Program-made: the position numbers and the translations under genes | Shown here: one piece after another, positions 59,418-64,000 of the stretch | Layout of the letters: every line of letters begins with the position of its first letter | Position numbering within the stretch: position 1 is the first letter of the stretch | Notes under the pieces: generated by a model | The model's database searches: none | Seen by the model: the letters and a program-made list of their open reading frames with translations, nothing else | Told to the model about the DNA's origin: nothing | Source: Armatimonas rosea | Lineage (GTDB): Bacteria > Armatimonadota > Armatimonadia > Armatimonadales > Armatimonadaceae | DNA length: 64,000 bases | NCBI RefSeq assembly: GCF_014202505.1 | Contig: NZ_JACHGW010000010.1 | Span: forward strand, 1-64,000 | Direction: 5' to 3'

Positions 59418-59659
59418 AAAATTTCAGTTTCGGGTGATGAATCTGCGCCTTTGGGGTCTGCCACTACTGGCGAGCTGGATTTGAAAAGACGAGACACGAT
59501 GAACATGAGGACAATTAGAGTCCGAGAGTTAAGAGCTGTGAGGAAAGGAGAAGACAGTTACAAGCCCAAAAAGGCACCTTTCCCTCTATGAGGTGCCCCT
59601 TCAAAGGGGTTATTAACTAACCCCTCGATAGGACACCCCATAACCCACCTGATAGGACA
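59418..59659. other. Intergenic region with hairpins and a direct repeat
   Basis: GGCACCT/AGGTGCC (59573-59579 and 59591-59597) and GGGGTTA/TAACCCC (59606-59612 and 59618-59624) form two hairpins. GATAGGACAC occurs twice, 24 bases apart (59627-59636, 59651-59660). A 30-codon frame (59499-59591, MNMRTIRVRELRAV...) could be a tiny gene but has no clear ribosome site. The region may be a bidirectional terminator or a transfer-origin-type site. Confidence 0.45.
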
Positions 59660-60298
59660 CTAGGACATCGTCCGACGCAGGGCTCGAATCCGTGTCTCAA
59701 CCTCATCCGCAACGTATTTGGGAAGCCGCTGATGGAGCTCAGCAAGGTAAGCTCTCAAGTCTTCTTCACCGGCAACTCCGGAAGGGATGCTCGTCACTGC
59801 ACGAAGCGCGAGGGACTCAATCTGTTGATCCGTAATGTGCATGGTCAGGGGCGGGTCGCCTGGTCTTGGTGGAAACGGTCGAGGTACGCCATCATCTTTT
59901 CCGATCCCCAGGCTGTCCATATCTGCCTGTAGGCGAACCGTGCGCGCTTGGACAACAGCCGTGCGTCCAATCTCGCCGTCTCGCTCGCCTGTGAAGACCG
60001 TGCTGCGCAGATGGATCTGAGCCTCTGCGGTCTGGCGCTGCTCCAGAAGGATTTCCCGTTGTGCCCTGAGCTTACGGATAGCAGGCTCTTTCATTCGCTC
60101 TTCAAGCCATGCTTCCCACTTGAGACGAACCACGCCGAAAAGCCCACTCTTTCGCGCCGCTCGCATCTCTTGCTCCAGGCGCTCAATCCCGCCATCGAGA
60201 TCAAAGGATTCATGTTGCTCAATCACCCTGCCTTGTGGCCGTAGTGTCGGGGCAACGACTGAGAGCTGCCCTTTGGTTTCTGAATCTTTTACTGACAT
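59660..60298 (-). CDS. Unknown coiled-coil protein
   Basis: A 212-residue protein with a long helix (GIERLEQEMRAARKSGLFGVVRLKWEAWLEERMKEPAIRKLRAQREILLEQRQTAEAQ) and a C-terminal helical region (EDLRAYLAELHQRLPKYVADEVETRIRALRRTM). Located beside conjugation genes, it may be a mobilisation accessory, but this is inferred from position. It starts about 100 bases after the end of the gene at 60401. Confidence 0.62.
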   Translation of the reverse strand: MSVKDSETKGQLSVVAPTLRPQGRVIEQHESFDLDGGIERLEQEMRAARKSGLFGVVRLKWEAWLEERMKEPAIRKLRAQREILLEQRQTAEAQIHLRSTVFTGERDGEIGRTAVVQARTVRLQADMDSLGIGKDDGVPRPFPPRPGDPPLTMHITDQQIESLALRAVTSIPSGVAGEEDLRAYLAELHQRLPKYVADEVETRIRALRRTMS

Positions 60299-60400
60299 AC
60301 ACCGCTCCGTCCTGACTGCCCTGTAGGGGCATCAATAGAATGAGCATACTGTTATGTCATCGCAAAACTAAATGCAACGTCTTTCTGTGCTTAAACGTGC

Positions 60401-61354
60401 TTAAACTGCGGCGGAGGCTGAAATAAGCTGATAAATGATCTTCTCATGAAAATGACTCGGGTCAACAAAACTAGCTCCTTCAATCCTGCCATCCATGAGG
60501 TCATGGTACAGCTGAAGATAGCCTTTACGAAACTGGCCATAGAGCTGGATAAAGCGGAAGCTCCCTCCTCCGTAGCTCAGTACCATAGTCTTACCTTGCT
60601 CTTTATCACAGTCATAAACGGTAACAGCACTAAGGCAGTAAGGCGAAGGCAGCAAGGCAAAAAGCAGACTTTTCTTTCGAAACAGAACTTCCATCCGAGC
60701 CCAGACTTTTTGTACTTGCTCCTGTCGGATTGGGCGTCCTCTTTCACCAAGTTCCTCGTACACCGACTCGGAGACAACAGTCGACAAAAATACGAAAATG
60801 TCGGCATCATCGGCAAATGCCAAGATGTGCTTCTGGTTGAAGTGGGCTGGAACGTCACGACCGGAGAGACCATAGGCAGCAATGAACATGCGAACCAAGG
60901 CAAGTCCCCTATCGGTCGCTACGACGTCCCTAACATGTGGGACAATGACAAAGGCTGCTCCGATCAATTCACCTGGGGCGAGGTTCCTTCCGCTTGTTGT
61001 TTCGTAGGGATGACGCCGTACCTTCTCAACGACGTAAGAATAAAAATCAAAGTCTTTGATCAGCTCATCCAAATGCTCGGGAGCTCGGTGTTTAATGCGC
61101 TCAACAACAGCTTGACGCAAGGCGATTCTGCGCTCTTCCTTGAAGGAACGCTTTCCCTTTACCCCCTGCTCAACCATGGATATGAGCGAACTCATCTTGG
61201 TAGGTACAAGCTCGTGCGCCGCGACGGCATGGGCAAGAGCTGTCAAGGATTCAAACAGAGGTTTACCACCAATCCTTTCGTCTTTGTATTCCAGCAGAAA
61301 GTGATGCAAGCGCATCAATTCAGCTATGTCTGGAGGTTTCGGAGGTCTAGGCAT
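60401..61354 (-). CDS. Unknown protein divergent from the partition-like operon
   Basis: A 317-residue protein starting MPRPPKPPDIAELMRLHHFL. Later parts include ERIKHRAPEHLDELIKDFDFYSYVVEKVRRHPYE, HILAFADDADIFVFLSTVVSES and GGGSFRFIQLYGQFRKGYLQLYHDLMDG. No family is recognised. Start chosen at 61354 because the upstream in-frame ATG reads through GGGGTATTCTT, a promoter block seen before hsdR and hsdM. A 355-codon frame on the other strand covers most of this gene; the leftward frame has the more protein-like composition. Confidence 0.62.
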   Translation of the reverse strand: MPRPPKPPDIAELMRLHHFLLEYKDERIGGKPLFESLTALAHAVAAHELVPTKMSSLISMVEQGVKGKRSFKEERRIALRQAVVERIKHRAPEHLDELIKDFDFYSYVVEKVRRHPYETTSGRNLAPGELIGAAFVIVPHVRDVVATDRGLALVRMFIAAYGLSGRDVPAHFNQKHILAFADDADIFVFLSTVVSESVYEELGERGRPIRQEQVQKVWARMEVLFRKKSLLFALLPSPYCLSAVTVYDCDKEQGKTMVLSYGGGSFRFIQLYGQFRKGYLQLYHDLMDGRIEGASFVDPSHFHEKIIYQLISASAAV

Positions 61355-61366
61355 CGCTTTCAAAAA

Positions 61367-61372
61367 AGAATA
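61367..61372 (-). promoter_or_regulatory. -10 element with short leader
   Basis: TATTCT in GGGGTATTCTT on the minus strand, 12 bases before the ATG at 61354. The leader would be only a few bases long. Confidence 0.45.
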
Positions 61373-61423
61373 CCCCATCCTCCTACCCTAAGGGCACCCT
61401 GGCAAAAAGACGATACTATCCGG

Positions 61424-61448
61424 TACAATCCTGCAATCAGATTACAGG
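61424..61448 (+). promoter_or_regulatory. Promoter and 19-bp operator of the ExeA-RHH operon
   Basis: TACAAT (61424-61429) is directly followed by CCTGCAATCAGATTACAGG (61430-61448), a palindrome matching at 8 of 9 positions per arm. It lies about 65 bases before the GTG at 61515. Position and symmetry suggest autorepression, most likely by the ribbon-helix-helix protein of the operon. Confidence 0.55.
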
Positions 61449-61514
61449 TTCGGGCGCAGGGAGGTACGCGAGTTTCGCTTTATCAGACTCCAGCCCACGA
61501 GAAAGGAAGGTAGT

Positions 61515-62393
61515 GTGTACCTAGAGTTTTTTGGACTGACGGAGGCACCGTTCTCCGTACAGCCTGATCCAAAGTTTGCCTATCCGAGTCAGGAGCACAA
61601 AATCGCCATCGCCAAGATGCGCTACGCTGCTGACCAGAAGCGCGGTCTCGCGGTTCTGACTGGTCCTGTCGGCGCAGGTAAGACAACCGTGGCAAATCAG
61701 CTCCTCGTGACTTGGGAAGAGGACAAGGCCAAGACTGTGGCTTTTCTCCCTGCCGCCTCGATGCGTACCCCAGCAGCGTTTTTGCGAGCAGTTCTGGAGG
61801 CGTTCGATCAGAAGCCAACCCGGACAGCAGCAGACAACCAGCGCTTCCTCGAGCTCTTCCTGCTCTCCGAATATAAAGAAGGGCGTCACTGCGTTCTACT
61901 ACTGGACGAAGGGCAGAACGTCTCCCCAGACAACATTGACACCATCGCCGAGCTTACCAACTTCCAGACTGCCAAGAGCAAGCTCATAACGATTGTCATG
62001 CTTGCCCAGGACAATCTCCCCAACAAGTTGGAGCGCAAAGAGGCCTTCCGCTCGCGTATCGCTGTTGTTGGTCACCTCGATCCCCTCTCTTTTGAGGACA
62101 TGTGTGGCATGATCTCTCACCGCCTGAAAACCGCTGGCGGGGACAAGATCAACAAGTACTTCAATGAGGAGGCTCTCCACGAAATCTACGCCACCACACG
62201 AGGAATCCCCAGAGACATCTGCGTTCTCTGTGATGCCTGCATGGTGAACAGCTACGTGAGTAATCAGCGTGTAGCGAATGCAGCTCTGGTAGAGCAATCC
62301 GTCAATGAGATGGCGCGTGAGAAGCGCTGGCCGGTTGAGATCAAGGAAGAAAGCAAAGCCCCCAAGGGCAAGTCAAAGGGAGCTAAGGCATGA
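61515..62393 (+). CDS. ExeA/TniB-like AAA+ ATPase
   Basis: A 292-residue AAA+ ATPase: MYLEFFGLTEAPFSVQPDPKFAYPSQEHKIAI, Walker A LTGPVGAGKTTVANQLL, Walker B CVLLLDEGQNVSPDNIDTI, and SKLITIVMLAQ. The opening FFGLTEAPFS is shared by ExeA/GspA and by MSH- or transposon-type loaders. Here it is coupled (ATGA) to a ribbon-helix-helix protein and followed by a replication protein, so it probably replaces ParA as partition motor or loads the replication machinery. GTG start with GAAAGGAAGG upstream. Confidence 0.82.
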   Translation: MYLEFFGLTEAPFSVQPDPKFAYPSQEHKIAIAKMRYAADQKRGLAVLTGPVGAGKTTVANQLLVTWEEDKAKTVAFLPAASMRTPAAFLRAVLEAFDQKPTRTAADNQRFLELFLLSEYKEGRHCVLLLDEGQNVSPDNIDTIAELTNFQTAKSKLITIVMLAQDNLPNKLERKEAFRSRIAVVGHLDPLSFEDMCGMISHRLKTAGGDKINKYFNEEALHEIYATTRGIPRDICVLCDACMVNSYVSNQRVANAALVEQSVNEMAREKRWPVEIKEESKAPKGKSKGAKA

Positions 62394-62839
62394 GCACACT
62401 AGCAGATCTACGCCGTCAAAATATCGCTGAACAAAAGGGTGAAGCTGAGCCCCTTCCCGCAGATGCGGAAGCACGTACTTCCGCACTTACGCAATCAAGC
62501 GCTGGAGCAGAACCTCTTGAAGAATCCGTATCTACGGAAATCCGTAAATCCGCAAGCACGCAAGCAAGTAAGGACGTGCGCACGGGAGCAAGGAAGCAAG
62601 CACCTAAGCAAGTACGCGCCCAAGCACTTGAGGGCGCACCTACGGGCGGACTTACTGAAGTAGTACGTGAAGCGCTAGAGATGAAACGCAACCATCCTGG
62701 TGGGGTGAAAGCGACAGTGGATATGTCACCCGAGCTCTCCAAAAGAGCGAAGAAATACTGCCTGGAGCATGATGTTAGCTCCGTGCGCGTTCTTTGCTTG
62801 GAGCTGCTCGATGCCTTCCTCACTGACGAGGGATTCTGA
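62390..62839 (+). CDS. Ribbon-helix-helix-type partition protein with repeat-rich 5' half
   Basis: A 149-residue protein. The last 45 residues resemble a ribbon-helix-helix DNA-binding domain (VKATVDMSPELSKRAKKYCLEHDVSSVRVLCLELLDAFL). The first 100 residues are low-complexity (Ala, Ser, Thr, Glu, Lys), and their DNA, 62461-62660, is full of CGGAAGCACGTAC, CCGTAAATCCGC and GCAAGCAAGTA-type repeats. The gene may therefore carry its own binding site, as in small ParB-type proteins. It overlaps the ATPase gene by four bases and precedes the replication gene by 10. Confidence 0.65.
   Translation: MSTLADLRRQNIAEQKGEAEPLPADAEARTSALTQSSAGAEPLEESVSTEIRKSASTQASKDVRTGARKQAPKQVRAQALEGAPTGGLTEVVREALEMKRNHPGGVKATVDMSPELSKRAKKYCLEHDVSSVRVLCLELLDAFLTDEGF
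62461..62554. repeat. Centromere-like repeats inside the RHH gene
   Basis: AGATGCGGAAGC (62461-62472) and CGTAAATCCGCA (62543-62554) recur exactly at 50692-50703 and 50665-50676. CGGAAGCACGTACTTCCG (62466-62483) is a palindrome. AATCCGTATCTACG at 62523-62536 recurs with one mismatch at 50669-50682. Further CAAGCAAGTA-like units continue to about 62640. Repeats within a partition gene suggest a binding site for its own product. Confidence 0.55.
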
Positions 62840-62849
62840 GGACGAGACG

Positions 62850-63953
62850 ATGGAGCCAGATGCCGAAATAGGAATGATCTTAGACCTTCTCATTGGAGAG
62901 GGTGTTGTGGCGTACCAGCGTGGCCTAGCACGGGCTGTTGGTTGCCATTCGGCAGGGCTCCTGCTGTCCCAGTTCTGGTACTGGACACAGCGACTTCCTG
63001 AGGGGCGAGATGGCTGGTTCCACAAGACCATGCCTGAGATTGAGCAGGAGACCGTCATGGGGCGGCGTGAGCAAGATACCGCTCGCAAGAAGCTGCGCGA
63101 TCTGGGACTTCTTGAGGAAAAACGGATGGGCCAGCCAGCAAAGCTCTGGTTCCGCTTGAACCGAAAAGCTGTCGTCGAGCTCCTTCGCAAAGATGTTCGA
63201 GAGCGTCGTGAGCAGATGAGTTTACAGGACTCCCTGCAATCAGATCTTCAGTTTGGCGCTTTCCGCCAAACTAGATTGGCGGAAAGCGCCAAACTAGATT
63301 GTACGAATGCGCCAAACAAGATTGGCGGAAAGCGCCAAACTATTAAGGATACAAAGAATACAGCAAAGAGTACAACAAAGAATACAGCAACAACAACCAG
63401 GCGCGAGCTGGAAAGCGAAGGGCTTTTTGCTGCTGTCATTTCTGAGGAGAGAGAAGGGAAGGCACTCAACAGCAACCCTATAGAGCCTCCTGACGAGGCA
63501 CTCGTAACCCGTCTTGTCGAGGCGGGAGTAGGGAAGCTCGTAGCACAAAAACTTGCTAGTGAACGCCCTGAGGAGTGTAAGCAGCAGCTCGACTATTTGC
63601 CATTTGCTGAGAATATTAAGTCTACCAAGGGAGCCTATCTACGCACTGCCATCGAGCAGGGGTTCAGCCCACCTAAACGTTGGCAGGAGGATCAGGAGCA
63701 CCAGCGCCAAGAAGCCAGCAAGCAGGCAAGAAAATTGGAAGCACAGCGCCAGGGTGAGCTGGAGGCAAAGCGAAAGGCGGAACTGGAGGAGCAACGAAAT
63801 AAGGTACGGACACAAGACCCAGAGCGCTGGGCGGAGTTGACGAGTCAGGCTGAGGCATTGTTGCCAGCGCTCGTCCGCTCTAAGCCGCAGAGTGCCATGT
63901 ATCAAGCCTCGCTCCAAACGAAGATAAACGAGCTGCTGACAGCGAGGACATAG
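62850..63953 (+). CDS. Replication initiator-like protein with embedded origin repeats
   Basis: A 367-residue protein. The N-terminal 110 residues form a winged-helix domain (LARAVGCHSAGLLLSQFWYWTQRLPEG, MPEIEQETVMGRREQDTARKKLRDLGLLEEKRMGQPAKLWF). The middle encodes palindromic repeats (63252-63342). The C-terminal part resembles that of the protein at 39780, then a Lys/Glu-rich coiled coil follows (RKLEAQRQGELEAKRKAELEEQRNKV). I infer a plasmid-type initiator with an internal origin. Start chosen at ATG 62850, with GAGG upstream; 62811 is possible. Confidence 0.72.
   Translation: MEPDAEIGMILDLLIGEGVVAYQRGLARAVGCHSAGLLLSQFWYWTQRLPEGRDGWFHKTMPEIEQETVMGRREQDTARKKLRDLGLLEEKRMGQPAKLWFRLNRKAVVELLRKDVRERREQMSLQDSLQSDLQFGAFRQTRLAESAKLDCTNAPNKIGGKRQTIKDTKNTAKSTTKNTATTTRRELESEGLFAAVISEEREGKALNSNPIEPPDEALVTRLVEAGVGKLVAQKLASERPEECKQQLDYLPFAENIKSTKGAYLRTAIEQGFSPPKRWQEDQEHQRQEASKQARKLEAQRQGELEAKRKAELEEQRNKVRTQDPERWAELTSQAEALLPALVRSKPQSAMYQASLQTKINELLTART
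63252..63342. repeat. Palindromic repeats inside the replication gene (origin candidate)
   Basis: TTTGGCGCTTTCCGCCAA (63252-63269) and its exact reverse complement TTGGCGGAAAGCGCCAAA (63276-63293) flank a 6-base spacer. A second copy of the latter is at 63322-63339; with the flanking AGA and CTA it is a 24-bp direct repeat spaced by 46 bp. A half unit GCGCCAAACAAGA lies between (63309-63321). Each unit is TTGGCG-GAAAG-CGCCAA. Confidence 0.75.
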
Positions 63954-63961
63954 GGCAAGAG

Positions 63962-64000
63962 ATGCAAAAACAAAAGAGTCGTTTACAGCTGATGGATCGA
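63962..64000 (+). CDS. Start of a gene cut by the window end
   Basis: ATG at 63962 opens MQKQKSRLQLMDR in frame to the edge, 8 bases after the previous stop, with GGGCAAGAG upstream. It may be the next gene of the replication operon; the fragment is too short to identify. Confidence 0.35.
   Translation, partial: MQKQKSRLQLMDR

Noticed and set aside
59499-59591. A 30-codon gene MNMRTIRVRELRAV...
   Set aside because: No clear ribosome site, no conservation evidence, and its end forms a hairpin; mentioned under the intergenic region only.
60446-61513. A 355-codon rightward frame covering most of the gene at 60401-61354
   Set aside because: It is antisense to a frame with more protein-like composition and a promoter box; its translation is Asn/Ser/Gln-rich without domain pattern and runs across the operator and promoter of the next operon.
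62461-62660. Repeats in the RHH gene as a CRISPR array or VNTR
   Set aside because: Units vary in length and orientation and do not form regular tandem copies.
63252-63342. Repeats in the replication gene as a CRISPR array
   Set aside because: Units are palindromic, few, partly inverted and inside a coding frame; no regular spacers and no cas genes.

Overview
The window comes from an unidentified bacterium of moderately high G+C content, with several conspicuously A+T-rich patches. Several genes have a TAnnnT hexamer (TATACT, TACAAT, TATTCT) 6 to 15 bases before the start codon, as in lineages that use many leaderless mRNAs. I would guess Armatimonadota or a neighbouring phylum with low confidence; no rRNA or tRNA is present to settle it. 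The gene mix (conjugation-type ATPase, replication-relaxation protein, two replication modules, a ribbon-helix-helix partition-like operon, two serine recombinases, many defence genes) points to a large plasmid or integrative element rather than core chromosome.

Layout. 1-1271: right-hand part of an IS3-family insertion sequence. 1425-3043: a Pycsar pair (pyrimidine cyclase plus cyclic-nucleotide-sensing TIR effector). 3044-4329: non-coding stretch with a 45-bp perfect inverted repeat, then a broken YgjP-like metallopeptidase gene. 4352-7884: a translationally coupled pair, PP2C-like phosphatase and a PNP-NB-ARC-TPR STAND protein, with a sharp composition break inside the larger gene. 8092-19722: a heavy-metal resistance island with two exported proteins sharing a C-terminal motif, two metallothionein-like proteins, a Cys-rich ArsR repressor with a visible promoter and operators, a YHS-TlpA fusion, a CzcCBA-type efflux pump, a short-loop PII-like protein and a P1B-ATPase. 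19957-20640: a resolvase.

20656-34771: defence island with an Avs4-like STAND nuclease and a type I restriction-modification system (hsdR, hsdS, hsdM) interrupted by a DUF4365 nuclease-like protein and an unknown partner, plus a DUF488 gene on the other strand. 34826-37780: WGR protein, lipoprotein, membrane-anchored Mrr-type nuclease, repressor and unknowns. 38076-42421: leftward plasmid or phage-like operon with DNA methyltransferase, phage-O-like replication proteins and a palindromic origin candidate inside a gene, a DUF457-type membrane hydrolase, an Mrr-type nuclease and a repressor. 43827-45532: an intramembrane-type zinc metallopeptidase with a coupled small membrane protein.

46364-50669: rightward operon of nine tightly packed small genes (DUF932, SWIM zinc finger, two ParB-like paralogues, unknowns). 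51099-54978: large serine recombinase beside an A+T-rich CHAT caspase-like protease. 55067-59417: repressor, small genes, replication-relaxation protein and TraG/VirD4-like ATPase. 59660-64000: unknowns, then an ExeA-like ATPase, a ribbon-helix-helix protein and a second replication protein, with operator, centromere-like and origin-like repeats.

The most promising candidates for undescribed systems are the PNP-NB-ARC-TPR/PP2C pair, the membrane metallopeptidase pair, the DUF4365 pair inside the type I system, the CHAT protease carried beside an integrase, and the Cys-rich exported proteins of the metal island.
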